Positions 6,507 to 14,853 of a stretch of DNA of 28,433 nt are shown here, piece by piece. The stretch is from an uncultured Oscillospiraceae bacterium (lineage in GTDB: Bacteria; Bacillota; Clostridia; Oscillospirales; Oscillospiraceae): NCBI GenBank assembly GCA_910584395.1, contig CAJUAS010000026.1, forward strand, positions 1 to 28,433. The letters are read 5' to 3'. The notes under the pieces were generated by a model, which did not search any database, had not been told where the DNA came from, and was given only the letters and a program-made list of their open reading frames with translations. The stretch's first letter is position 1, and every line of letters starts with the position of its first letter. The translations under genes were made by a program, and so were the position numbers.

Positions 6507-7520
6507 TTATTGCCAAGCCTCCGCCGTTTTTTTCCACGCGGCGGCGTTTTCTTCGCTCTGCGCTCTCGGTTCGTATCCAAGGCTTCGCAGGTATTGCCCG
6601 GTGAAGCGGGAAAACACCGCCGCCCCCTCCTGATTGAGATGACCGCCGTCGTAGAGGTGCTGTGCGGCGTCCAGCCCGATCTCCTCAAAGGCGTCCGCCC
6701 AGTTGACGAACCGCCCCGCCCCCGCCGCCAGAACGTCCTGCTCCAAGCGGCTGTATATCTCCGGGGAAAATTGTCCGTAGGTGGGATTCATGGTCACAAC
6801 GAGGTCGATCCCCTCCTCCCTGCACAGCGCGGCGATGCGTTCAAAGGTCTTCAGGTTGGCCAAGTAATCCTCTTCGCTGCGGATCGCCCCGGACACCACG
6901 GGAGCGCCCGTCTCGCTGACGAACACCCCCTCCACCGGAGTATAGCCCTTGAAGTCGTCCGTCCGACGCACCGGCAGCGCCTTTTTCAGATCCGCCGCCG
7001 TCAGCTCCTTCCAGCGGTCGTGATAAAAATAGAGGTCAAACAGCAGCCCGGTGCGAAGCGACCGCTCGGAAAATTCTCTGATCGCCCCCAGCTTGTTGCT
7101 CCCCCACGGCATATAGCCCACGTTGATCTGGGTGTAGTTCTGGTAGGGCTGGAAAAACAGCCCCGTCCCCTCCATCACCACCACCGACGGCGTTTGGGTC
7201 TTGAGGGCCTCCTTCAGGTAATAGTAGGTGATGCCCACCGTCTGCTCGCTGCCGCCCATCACATAGCCTGTCAGGCCGCTCTCGCCGTACATCGCGCCGG
7301 GATTCCAGTCGCAGTAGGCATAGGAGCTGCCCAAAAACAGCACGTCGACGGAATCCTTCGGCTCGGCCAAAAAGGCGTCCCATGTAGAGCCGTAGGCGGT
7401 GTGAGCCGGGCGCAGGATGTTGCCCAACAGCCCCAGAACCGCCGCCGCCAGCACGGCGAAGGCCACGCACCAAGCCCACTCAAAACGGCTGACCTTGGCC
7501 GTCTTTCCTGTCTCGTCCAT
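6507..7520 (-). CDS. Membrane-anchored SGNH-like protein, probable surface O-acetylation partner (AlgJ/DltD-like)
   Basis: A 337-residue protein with one N-terminal membrane helix (about residues 14-36) and an extracytoplasmic domain. It resembles the SGNH-type partners of MBOAT acyltransferases: GSSYAY (about 64-69) fits the nucleophile block and DGGH (291-294) the catalytic Asp/His block. Such proteins transfer acyl groups, usually acetyl, from the membrane partner to an extracellular glycan or wall polymer. It begins 12 bp after the MBOAT gene with GGGGG upstream of its ATG, and a strong terminator follows, so the two form a dedicated operon. Whether the acceptor is peptidoglycan, exopolysaccharide or a teichoic-type polymer cannot be read from sequence. 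No dltA or dltC carrier gene is nearby, arguing against D-alanylation. Confidence 0.75.
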   Translation of the reverse strand: MDETGKTAKVSRFEWAWCVAFAVLAAAVLGLLGNILRPAHTAYGSTWDAFLAEPKDSVDVLFLGSSYAYCDWNPGAMYGESGLTGYVMGGSEQTVGITYYYLKEALKTQTPSVVVMEGTGLFFQPYQNYTQINVGYMPWGSNKLGAIREFSERSLRTGLLFDLYFYHDRWKELTAADLKKALPVRRTDDFKGYTPVEGVFVSETGAPVVSGAIRSEEDYLANLKTFERIAALCREEGIDLVVTMNPTYGQFSPEIYSRLEQDVLAAGAGRFVNWADAFEEIGLDAAQHLYDGGHLNQEGAAVFSRFTGQYLRSLGYEPRAQSEENAAAWKKTAEAWQ

Positions 7521-7532
7521 GCCGCCGCCCCC

Positions 7533-8981
7533 TTAAAACTGGAAGTACACGAAGCTTTGGGCGTTGTACCCCGTCCCGTAGCTTCCAAACACCACCGCCG
7601 CTGTCAGTAGCGCCAGATACACGCACCAGCGAACCCCTCTGGGCGCGACGGCCAGCCGCCTTTCCGGCGCTTCCCGGACGCTCCAAAGATCCACCCCCAG
7701 CAGGGCGAGGCAGCCCAGCCCCGCCACCAGAAATTCCTTGCGGCCCATGCCCATGGCGGCGAGGCCGCCCGCGTCCCAAAGCACCGGCTTGACCATATTG
7801 CCCAGCACAGCCAGCGCGCCGGACACCGACCCGGCCTGAAAGAACACCCACGCCACGGTGGACAGCGCAAACACCCAACCCATCTGCCACAGAGCGGAGA
7901 GCTTTGTGTCCTCCCCGAGGCGGAGGACACGCCGGGCCTTGGCCCGGGCAGGCTTGGTCAGCGCACCCGCCACCTGATAGAGGCCGTTGAGCAGCCCCCA
8001 CACCAAAAAGCTCATGGCCGCGCCGTGCCACAGGCCGCTGACGGCAAAGACAATGAGGATGTTACCATATGTCCGCACCCGTCCCCTGCGGCTGCCCCCC
8101 AGCGGAATATAAAGGTAATCCCGAAACCATGTGGACAGGGAGATATGCCACCGCCGCCAAAACTCCGCGATGGACTTGGCGAAATAGGGCGTGCGGAAGT
8201 TCTCCGCCAGCGTAAATCCCATCACCCGCGCCGACGCCAACGCCATGTCCGTGTAGGCGGAAAAGTCGCAGTAGATCTGAATGGAAAAGGCGCAGGCCGC
8301 CAAGATCACCTGAACCGCACCAAAGCTCCCCGGCGCGGCGAACACCGTGTTCACCACCACAGCTAACTTGTCCGCGATCACCAGCTTCTTGAACGCCCCC
8401 CAAAGGAAGCGGGCACAGCCCTCGCGCAAGGTTACATAATTAAATTTATGTAACCTATCAAACTGGGGCAGCAGCTCCCCCGCCCGCCCGATCGGCCCGG
8501 AGAGCAGCGCGGGGAAGAAGGAGAGAAACAGGGCGCACTTCACAAAGCTCCGCTCGGCGGGGAGCTTCCCCCGGTACACGTCGATGAGGTAGCCCATGGC
8601 GGCGAAAAAGTAGAAGGAGATGCCCGCGGGCAGCAGCAGCCGGGGCACGTTGACCGACCAGTCCAGCCCCACCAGAGCCAATACCTGCTTCACGGTGGCG
8701 ACCGCAAAGCCCAGATACTTGAACACCCCCAGCGCGGCGATGAACAACCCCAGAAGGAGGCCCAGCAGCCAACCCTTGCGGGCCTTTTCCAGCCCCTTCG
8801 CCCCAAAATAGCTCACCAGCACGGTGGAGAGCAAAAACACAAAATATTCTGCCCCGGCGCACAGGTAAAAGAACCAACTGCACACCAACAGCCACACGTT
8901 TTTCCCCCGTTTGGGCGCAAGAAAATACCCCGCCGCCGCAGCCGGGAAGAACAAAAAATAGGACAGAGACAAAAAGCTCAA
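7533..8981 (-). CDS. MBOAT-family O-acyltransferase (AlgI/PatA/DltB-like)
   Basis: A 482-residue polytopic membrane protein with roughly ten or more hydrophobic segments. The MBOAT signature region is clear: FWRRWHISLSTWFRDYLYIPLGG, including His279, followed by the second conserved histidine in SGLWHGA (His319). Family members carry acetyl or other acyl groups across the membrane for O-acylation of cell-surface polymers, working with an SGNH partner, here the next gene. The start is TTG at 8981, supported by AAGGAAGGGGG upstream and a good promoter ending about 30 nt before; no ATG is better placed. It is the first gene of a two-gene operon. Confidence 0.9.
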   Translation of the reverse strand: MSFLSLSYFLFFPAAAAGYFLAPKRGKNVWLLVCSWFFYLCAGAEYFVFLLSTVLVSYFGAKGLEKARKGWLLGLLLGLFIAALGVFKYLGFAVATVKQVLALVGLDWSVNVPRLLLPAGISFYFFAAMGYLIDVYRGKLPAERSFVKCALFLSFFPALLSGPIGRAGELLPQFDRLHKFNYVTLREGCARFLWGAFKKLVIADKLAVVVNTVFAAPGSFGAVQVILAACAFSIQIYCDFSAYTDMALASARVMGFTLAENFRTPYFAKSIAEFWRRWHISLSTWFRDYLYIPLGGSRRGRVRTYGNILIVFAVSGLWHGAAMSFLVWGLLNGLYQVAGALTKPARAKARRVLRLGEDTKLSALWQMGWVFALSTVAWVFFQAGSVSGALAVLGNMVKPVLWDAGGLAAMGMGRKEFLVAGLGCLALLGVDLWSVREAPERRLAVAPRGVRWCVYLALLTAAVVFGSYGTGYNAQSFVYFQF

Positions 8982-9014
8982 GCGGCCGCACCCCCTTCCT
9001 TCGTTTTTCGTTTT

Positions 9015-9043
9015 ATTGTACCCGACCCGCCGCCGCTTGTCAA
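9015..9043 (-). promoter_or_regulatory. Sigma-A promoter of the MBOAT operon
   Basis: On the minus strand TTGACA (9043-9038) and TACAAT (9020-9015) are spaced by exactly 17 bp. Transcription would start near 9008, about 27 nt before the TTG start of the MBOAT gene. Its -35 box overlaps the -35 box of the divergent promoter on the other strand. Confidence 0.78.
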
Positions 9044-9065
9044 TTCACGTCGGCGGGATTATAAT
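9037..9065 (+). promoter_or_regulatory. Sigma-A promoter of the small orphan gene at 9106
   Basis: TTGTCA (9037-9042) and TATAAT (9060-9065) are spaced by exactly 17 bp, with transcription expected near 9072. It also decides the downstream start codon, because the in-frame ATG at 9064 falls inside the -10 box and cannot be in the mRNA. Confidence 0.78.
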
Positions 9066-9105
9066 GAGCCAAAGGCAAAGAGTCTTGGAAAGGAGCGGCG
9101 GAAAC

Positions 9106-9468
9106 ATGAGTCTTGTCAAATACTATGGGTGCTACGATTACAACGAGGAATGGTATTTGATCGAGCTTCTGCTGGACGTCCCCGCTTCTGAGATCCTCTG
9201 GGAGGATATGTACGTCCCCGAGCAGGGAGTCAAAAGGGAGGATCAACAGGTGCCGTATATGGAGCAATACCTGAGCGAGGACGGCACCGCGAAGCTCTGC
9301 GAAACCTACGACGTGCCCAAAAAGCAAAGCCCGTCCTCCCGCGTCGCTTTCTTCCTGTACAAAGTCTCGTCCAAAACGCTGTTCACACCCTACGGCGAAC
9401 TTCCGCTGACAGCCGACGGGAAGATCCCACGGCGGTTGGATGGCCTGATTGACTTTGACGATCCCTAA
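9106..9468 (+). CDS. Small orphan hypothetical protein, acidic
   Basis: A 120-residue acidic, aromatic-rich protein that I cannot assign to a family. No signal peptide, membrane helix or metal motif is visible. The frame is open further upstream, but the promoter at 9037-9065 excludes those codons, and the ATG at 9106 has AAAGGAG 10 nt before it. It is a monocistronic unit between its own promoter and a strong hairpin terminator, which supports a real, separately regulated gene. Codon use is somewhat less GC-biased than in the housekeeping genes to the right. It is divergent from the surface O-acylation operon, but nothing links the functions. Confidence 0.75.
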   Translation: MSLVKYYGCYDYNEEWYLIELLLDVPASEILWEDMYVPEQGVKREDQQVPYMEQYLSEDGTAKLCETYDVPKKQSPSSRVAFFLYKVSSKTLFTPYGELPLTADGKIPRRLDGLIDFDDP

Positions 9469-9470
9469 AA

Positions 9471-9510
9471 GGGCAGGACAGACCGCAGGGTCTGTCCTGC
9501 CCTCTTTTTT
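9471..9510. terminator. Strong intrinsic terminator, probably bidirectional
   Basis: A perfect 14-bp stem, GGGCAGGACAGACC (9471-9484) and GGTCTGTCCTGCCC (9489-9502), has a GCAG loop followed by TCTTTTTT. An AAAA run precedes the stem, giving a short T-run on the other strand. It lies between the convergent orphan gene and SLH-protein gene and can serve both. Confidence 0.9.
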
Positions 9511-9516
9511 CGCTTC

Positions 9517-10500
9517 TCAGAACCATTTCCACCACGAGGAGGTCTCCCGGGCCTCTACGACCTCCATCGCCCCGGCCAGCATTTCGGCGCACTCGCCGCG
9601 GGTCAGCGTGGTGTTCAGCTCCAGCGCGCCGGAGGCGTTGGCGGCAATGACCCCCGCGCTCTCCAGATTCACCGCCGCCTGAAACGCCCACGCAGGGGCG
9701 GCAGCGGTGTCGGGATAGAAGGTGGTCACGGCCACGTCGGTGGTGGAGATCATCCGATCCAGCAGCACCGCCGCTTCCGCGCGGGTCACCATGCCGTCAG
9801 GGGAAAACATGGGCCGTCCGTCCTCGCTGGGGTAGCCGCGGACGATCCCCTGCTGCACGGCGGCGGACACATAGCCCTTGCACCAAGTGGGGATAGCGTC
9901 ATCGTCGGCAAAGCCGGTGGTCAGCGTCTCCGCCAAAGGCTCGCTGCCCAGCGCGGACATGGCCATGGCCATAAACTGGCTGCGGTTCACCGGCTCATCG
10001 GGGCGGAAATAGTAGCTGTCCCCGATCTGCTCCCCCACCATCACGCCTTTTTCCGCCAGCTTGATGGCGGCGTTGTAGCTGGGCACGCCGCTCATATCCG
10101 CGTAGGTCACCTTGGTGGAGGGCTTGCGGATGCGCACCTCCACCTTGGCAGGCTCGGACACGTTCCCTGCCTCGTCCTCCGCCACAAAGGTGAAGCGATC
10201 CTTCCCCGTCTTGTTCTCAAAGGGGGTGTAGACGAAGGTGCCGTCCTCGCACAGCTCTACGCTCCCCCGCGCCGGCTTCTCCGACAGGCGGTAGCGCAGC
10301 GCGTCCCCTTCCGGATCGACCGCAGTCACCCGCCCGGTGTACGCCACATTCTTGCACGTCTCGAAGCACTGCTCCTGCGCGATGGGCGCGCCGTTCATGC
10401 CCGCCGGGGGGGTGGTGTTTTCCAGTGCCAGCGCCGCCGTCACCAGCATGACCGCCGCCAGCATCAGGGGGATCAGCCGCTTCATGGATGTTTTTTTCAT
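9517..10500 (-). CDS. Secreted SLH-domain surface protein with an Ig/cadherin-like domain
   Basis: A 327-residue exported protein. The N-terminus is a typical signal peptide: basic MKKTSMKR, a hydrophobic core, and a likely cleavage site near residue 25. Residues about 45-125 form a beta-sandwich repeat of the cadherin-like/bacterial Ig type, recognisable by AVDPEGDALRY, GTFVYTP and FTFVAEDEAGN. Three S-layer homology repeats follow (about 134-188, 195-250 and 255-315), with NRSQF and VTRAEAAVLL as the conserved helix motifs. SLH repeats bind pyruvylated secondary cell-wall polymers, so the protein should be anchored non-covalently to the wall. The start has AAGGAGGT about 9 nt upstream. It looks monocistronic. 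The third SLH repeat is more divergent. Confidence 0.88.
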   Translation of the reverse strand: MKKTSMKRLIPLMLAAVMLVTAALALENTTPPAGMNGAPIAQEQCFETCKNVAYTGRVTAVDPEGDALRYRLSEKPARGSVELCEDGTFVYTPFENKTGKDRFTFVAEDEAGNVSEPAKVEVRIRKPSTKVTYADMSGVPSYNAAIKLAEKGVMVGEQIGDSYYFRPDEPVNRSQFMAMAMSALGSEPLAETLTTGFADDDAIPTWCKGYVSAAVQQGIVRGYPSEDGRPMFSPDGMVTRAEAAVLLDRMISTTDVAVTTFYPDTAAAPAWAFQAAVNLESAGVIAANASGALELNTTLTRGECAEMLAGAMEVVEARETSSWWKWF

Positions 10501-10621
10501 ATCAAAAGACCTCCTTAAATTTTAACGCCGTGTCCTTATTTTGGCCCTATCGGCAATGATTATACCGTTCCTTTTTTCTCTTCCGCCGCATAAACTGCTA
10601 CCAAATAAAGGGGGTCTTTTT

Positions 10622-11146
10622 ATGGACTGGACTGCAAAGGAACAAAACGGCAAAATCACCGTTACCGTTGACCGTCCTTTGGACAGCAGCGGCCTTTGGC
10701 GTGCCTATGCCGTCGGGCCGGGCGGAAGCCGCTGTCTTTTGGGCACGCTGACCCCCGGCGGCGGCCGCCTTACCCTGCGCCGCGTTCTTTCCGTGGACGG
10801 TCTTAGGCAGCGGGGCTGTTACCCCATCGTCTCCGTGGAAGCTGCGCTGGCCCATTCCTTTGCCCCTGCGCCGCCTCTCCCCGGCTGGAGCGACCCGCCC
10901 CGGCAGCTCCCGTGGCCGGACGACCTTCTCGCCGCCGCCTACGCCGCCGCCCCAAAGCCCCGTTACCGGTCCGCCGCCGACGGCTTCTCTCTGGCCTTCC
11001 CCTGCCGGACAGACAGTCCGTTTCCCATGCTCCCCGTCTTTTGCTTCGCCCGCTGCGCTTGCCTCCACGGGCAGCTCTTCTGGCTTTTTTCCTTTGACCA
11101 AGAGGGAATGCCCCGATTCCCGGCGCATAATTCCGGCGAATTGTAA
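10622..11146 (+). CDS. Hypothetical protein, unrecognised
   Basis: A 174-residue protein that I do not recognise. The N-terminal 70 residues look like a beta-rich segment (MDWTAKEQNGKITVTVDRPL and after). The middle is Pro/Ala-rich (APAPPLPGW onward), and the C-terminus has a Cys- and Phe-rich patch around CFARCACLHGQLFWLFSF. No signal peptide is seen. The frame is open 27 codons further upstream, but the ATG at 10622 has AAAGGGGGT just before it and is preferred. It is divergent from the SLH gene and lies 102 bp before uppP with no clear terminator between. High GC and proline content make chance open frames more likely here, but the start signal supports a real gene. Confidence 0.6.
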   Translation: MDWTAKEQNGKITVTVDRPLDSSGLWRAYAVGPGGSRCLLGTLTPGGGRLTLRRVLSVDGLRQRGCYPIVSVEAALAHSFAPAPPLPGWSDPPRQLPWPDDLLAAAYAAAPKPRYRSAADGFSLAFPCRTDSPFPMLPVFCFARCACLHGQLFWLFSFDQEGMPRFPAHNSGEL

Positions 11147-11181
11147 AATACTACCCATTTTCTCCACGCCAAAATAAAAAG

Positions 11182-11211
11182 CTGGCATTATTCCCCTTTG
11201 TGTGGTAATAT
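11182..11211 (+). promoter_or_regulatory. Possible promoter for uppP and the downstream gene block
   Basis: CTGGCA (11182-11187) and TAATAT (11206-11211) are spaced by 18 bp, with a TGG extended -10 directly before the second box. Both hexamers match consensus at four of six positions. It lies in the only sizeable gap before the long plus-strand block. Weak sequence evidence only. Confidence 0.35.
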
Positions 11212-11248
11212 AACTTTGTATGTTTATATCCAGCAAGGAGGTCATCCC

Positions 11249-12079
11249 ATGGAATATCTCTCCGCCGCCTTTATGGGTCTGCTGCAGGGAGTCACGGAGT
11301 TTCTCCCCGTGTCCAGCTCCGGGCATCTCTCCCTCTTTCAGAACTTCTTCAACGGCCAAGCACCGGACGCACTGTTCAACGTCCTGCTCCACTTTGCCAC
11401 TCTGCTGGCGGTGTGCGTGGTCTACCGCGCGGACATCGCCGCCATGATCGCCGAGTTTTTCCGCGGCATTGCCGCGCTGGCGCGGCGGGATGGGGGCAGC
11501 GAGCCTGTCCCCCCGGCCCGGAGACTGGTGCTGATGGTCATTCTGGGCACGCTCCCTCTGGTGGTGGTGCTCCCCTTCAAAAGTAAGGTAGAGGCCCTCG
11601 GCGCAAGCACCCTGTTCATCGGCTTTGCCCTGCTGGTGACCGGCCTTCTGCTCTTTGCCAGCGACCGGCTCAAGCCCGGACGCAAGGACGAGCGCACCAT
11701 GACGGTGACCGATGCGCTCCTCATCGGCTGCGCGCAGGCGCTGGCCGTTGTTCCCGGCCTGTCCCGCTCGGGCACGACCATCTCCGCCGGAACGGCCCGG
11801 GGCTTAGACCGGCCCTTTGCCGTGCGGTTTTCCTTCCTGCTGTCCCTTCCGGCGGTGCTGGGGGCGACTTTGCTGGAGGTCGTGGACGCCGCCAAGGCCG
11901 GGGTGGACACCGCCCTTATCCCCCAGTACATCCTCGGCATGGCCGTCGCCGCCGTCAGCGGGTACTTTGCCATCCGTCTGGTCAAGTTGTTGGCCCAAAA
12001 GGGCCGGTTCGGCGCATTTGCCTATTACTGCTGGGCCGTGGGCGCCGTTACCATCATCGCAACCTTCGTCTTGAAATAA
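11249..12079 (+). CDS. uppP: Undecaprenyl-diphosphate phosphatase (BacA family)
   Basis: A 276-residue polytopic membrane enzyme that dephosphorylates undecaprenyl pyrophosphate and so recycles the lipid carrier for peptidoglycan and other wall polymers. Family signatures are complete: GVTEFLPVSSSGH near the N-terminus (Glu17, Ser-rich loop, His26) and VVPGLSRSGTT in the second half, with its catalytic-region Ser and Arg. The frame is open 17 codons upstream, but the ATG at 11249 has AAGGAGGT six bases before it. High copy or activity in this family gives bacitracin tolerance, which is known of the family and not shown here. It starts the long collinear plus-strand block; its stop codon overlaps the ribosome binding site of the translocase gene. 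Confidence 0.95.
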   Translation: MEYLSAAFMGLLQGVTEFLPVSSSGHLSLFQNFFNGQAPDALFNVLLHFATLLAVCVVYRADIAAMIAEFFRGIAALARRDGGSEPVPPARRLVLMVILGTLPLVVVLPFKSKVEALGASTLFIGFALLVTGLLLFASDRLKPGRKDERTMTVTDALLIGCAQALAVVPGLSRSGTTISAGTARGLDRPFAVRFSFLLSLPAVLGATLLEVVDAAKAGVDTALIPQYILGMAVAAVSGYFAIRLVKLLAQKGRFGAFAYYCWAVGAVTIIATFVLK

Positions 12080-12092
12080 GGAGTTGAATCCC

Positions 12093-14834
12093 ATGCCTTC
12101 CTCTTCACAAAAGAAGCCGTCGTCCTCCCGCTCCTCTTCCGGCGGCGGCAAACGCACCTCCGGCGGTTCTTCCTCCCGCCCGTCCTCTTCCCGCGCCTCG
12201 TCGTCGGGAAGCAGCCGCAAGAGCCAGAGCGCGCCCAAGCCCATTCGCCGGGAGGTGGGGGCGGTGGTGTGCCTGTTTTTGGCCCTCTTTGCCGCGCTGG
12301 GCTACTTCGGTCTGGACGGCCTCTTCATCAACCTGCTCTCCGACGGCCTCAAGGGCCTCATCGGCTACGGCTACTGGCTCACCCCGCCCCTTCTGCTGCT
12401 GTGCGCCTACATTCTGGCCTTCCACCGGGGTCGCCCGGTGCGCCTGCGGCTCACCTGTGCGTTGTTGTTCCCCGTCCTGCTGGGGGCGTTCTGCCACTTG
12501 ACCCTCTGTAAGCTGGACTATCCTTGGGCTTGGGCCATGGTCAAGACCCTGTGGACGGACGGGCTGGCCCTCAAGTCCGGCGGCGTGCTGGGCGGGCTGC
12601 TCTCCCTCTCCTTCTCCGCAGTGTTTTCCTCCATCGGCGCAGGGCTGGTGTTCGTGGTGCTGGCCGCGCTGTGCGTGCTTGGGGCGTTTCACCTCAACCT
12701 CATCGAGCTGGTGGAAGCCCGGCGCGCCCGTCCCCGCCGGGAGTACGACCCGGACGACTTCCCCCCTCCCCCGCCCAAGCCGGTGCGGGAAAAGAAGCCG
12801 CTCATCTCCCGCACCGCCGCCACCACCCGTCCCGGCGACGTGGACATCCCGCTGGACGATGTCCCCCGCATCCATGTTGAGACGGAAACGCCCCCCGCGA
12901 AGACCGGGTTCTTTGACAAAGACCGCCGCGTTCCCACCCCCGGCGAGTTTCTCTCCGGCGCGGCCTCCCGCCCGCCGAAAAAGGACAAGCCCCCTGTGGA
13001 GGACGAACCTCCCATCTGGGAAGAAGCCGCCGATCTCCCCGGCGATTCTCCTCTGGACGAGTTAGAGCCGCCCTTCACCGTCCCCTCTCCCGGCGATCCC
13101 CTCCCTGCCGACGCAGATCCCGACGTGACCGCCGCCCCGATGAAGCCGGCGGCGGACAAGAGCGTGGAAAAGGTCACCGCCAAGGAGGCCAAGGCCGCCG
13201 CAGAAGCGGTCACCGAAGAGATCTCCCAGTCTCTGGAGCAGGCCGCACCCATGGCGTACCAGTATCCTCCCGTCTCCCTTCTCCAGCAGGAAACCGGCGT
13301 GGAGGGAACGCAGGCGCTGGGCGAACTGAAAATGAACCAAGACCGTCTGGCCGAGGCCATCCGCTCCTTCGGCGTGGACGCCAACATTGTCAATGTAGTG
13401 CGCGGCCCTTCGGTCACCCGCTATGAGATGGAGCTTGACCAAGGGGTCAAGCTGAGCCGGGTCACCAATCTGGCCGACGACATCGCCTTGGCGTTGGGCG
13501 CGGAGGCGGTACGCATCGCCCCCATCCCCGACAAGATCTCCACTGTGGGCATCGAAGTACCCAACAAGCTGGTGTCCACCGTCCACATCCACGACGTGAT
13601 CGACTCCACCGCCTTCACCAACAGCTCCTCCAAGGTGTCCTTCGCCGTGGGCAAGGACATCGGCGGCAACTGCATCGTGGGCAACATCGCCAAGCTCCCC
13701 CACCTGCTCATCGCCGGCACGACGGGTTCGGGCAAGTCGGTGTGTACCAACTCCCTCATCATCTCCCTTCTCTATAAGGCCACCCCGGAGGAGGTGCGCC
13801 TCATCATGGTAGACCCCAAGATGGTGGAGCTGGGCATCTATAACGGTATCCCCCACCTGCTCATCCCCGTGGTCACCGACCCCAAAAAGGCCGCCGGGGC
13901 TCTCCAGTGGGCGGTCACCGAGATGATGAAGCGTTACCGCGCCTTCTCCGAGGTGGGCGTGCGCGATCTGGCCTCTTACAACGCCAAAGCCGCCAAGACC
14001 GAGGGCATGGAGAAAATGCCTCAGGTGGTGGTGCTGATCGACGAGCTGGCCGACCTGATGCTGGTGGCCGCCAAGGAGGTGGAGGAATCCATCTGCCGGG
14101 TGGCCCAGATGGGCCGCGCCTCGGGAATGCACTTGGTCATCGCCACCCAGCGTCCCTCCGCCGACGTGATCACCGGCCTGATGAAGGCCAACATCCCCAG
14201 CCGCATTGCCTTTGCCGTGTCCTCCTCCTTGGAGTCGCGCATCATTCTGGACACCACCGGCGCGGAAAAGCTGGTGGGCAAGGGAGATATGCTCTGGTTC
14301 CCTCTGGGGGCGGGCAAGCCCCACCGGGTTCAGGGCTGCTTTGTCTCCGACGAGGAAGTGGCCGCCGTGGTGGATTTTGTGAAACAAAGCGGCAGCGCCG
14401 AATATGATGAAGCAGTGATGGAAGAGATCGACCGCAACGCGCAGGAGAAGGAAAAAGGCGCGAAGGGCGCAGGCGGCGCTTCTTCTGTCGGCGGCGACGA
14501 TGGGGAGGATTTTGACGAGCTTCTCCCCGCCGCCATCGAGGTGGTGGTGGAGATGGGGCAGGCGTCTGTGTCCATGCTCCAGCGCCGCCTCAAACTGGGT
14601 TACGGGCGGGCCGCCCGGCTGGTGGATCAGATGGAGGAAAAGGGCGTGGTAGGCCCCTTCGAGGGTGCAAAGCCCCGTCAGGTTCTGGTGTCCAAGGAGC
14701 AGTGGCAGGAAATGCAGTACCGCCAAGGGCTTTCCCCCACCCCCCCTGCCCCTGCCGCCCCTGCCATCGATTCCATGGACGACCCCGATATGCCCCCCTT
14801 TGATTTGGAGGAGGACAGCCCGGACGACAACTAA
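12093..14834 (+). CDS. ftsK: DNA translocase FtsK/SpoIIIE
   Basis: A 913-residue septal DNA pump that moves chromosome ends out of the closing septum or, in sporulating Firmicutes, into the forespore. Layout: a Ser/Lys-rich N-terminal tail; four hydrophobic segments between about residues 50 and 210; a long Pro/acidic linker to about 390; then the RecA-like motor with Walker A GTTGSGKS at 542-549, the IMVDPK strand, and a VLIDELADLM Walker B. The C-terminal winged-helix gamma domain, which reads KOPS/SRS orientation sequences, spans about 805-880. A TTG three codons upstream is in frame, but the ATG at 12093 has AAGGAG 9 nt before it. spoIIIE is an equally valid name; sequence alone does not separate the roles. 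Confidence 0.95.
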   Translation: MPSSSQKKPSSSRSSSGGGKRTSGGSSSRPSSSRASSSGSSRKSQSAPKPIRREVGAVVCLFLALFAALGYFGLDGLFINLLSDGLKGLIGYGYWLTPPLLLLCAYILAFHRGRPVRLRLTCALLFPVLLGAFCHLTLCKLDYPWAWAMVKTLWTDGLALKSGGVLGGLLSLSFSAVFSSIGAGLVFVVLAALCVLGAFHLNLIELVEARRARPRREYDPDDFPPPPPKPVREKKPLISRTAATTRPGDVDIPLDDVPRIHVETETPPAKTGFFDKDRRVPTPGEFLSGAASRPPKKDKPPVEDEPPIWEEAADLPGDSPLDELEPPFTVPSPGDPLPADADPDVTAAPMKPAADKSVEKVTAKEAKAAAEAVTEEISQSLEQAAPMAYQYPPVSLLQQETGVEGTQALGELKMNQDRLAEAIRSFGVDANIVNVVRGPSVTRYEMELDQGVKLSRVTNLADDIALALGAEAVRIAPIPDKISTVGIEVPNKLVSTVHIHDVIDSTAFTNSSSKVSFAVGKDIGGNCIVGNIAKLPHLLIAGTTGSGKSVCTNSLIISLLYKATPEEVRLIMVDPKMVELGIYNGIPHLLIPVVTDPKKAAGALQWAVTEMMKRYRAFSEVGVRDLASYNAKAAKTEGMEKMPQVVVLIDELADLMLVAAKEVEESICRVAQMGRASGMHLVIATQRPSADVITGLMKANIPSRIAFAVSSSLESRIILDTTGAEKLVGKGDMLWFPLGAGKPHRVQGCFVSDEEVAAVVDFVKQSGSAEYDEAVMEEIDRNAQEKEKGAKGAGGASSVGGDDGEDFDELLPAAIEVVVEMGQASVSMLQRRLKLGYGRAARLVDQMEEKGVVGPFEGAKPRQVLVSKEQWQEMQYRQGLSPTPPAPAAPAIDSMDDPDMPPFDLEEDSPDDN

Positions 14835-14853
14835 CGCCATTGGAGGCTCTGCT

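Noticed and set aside
10559..10587. Possible minus-strand promoter for the SLH gene with TATAAT at 10564-10559
   Set aside because: The -10 box is perfect, but the region 16-18 bp upstream reads GGCGGA-like with no -35 match and there is no TGn extension, so it is too weak to list.
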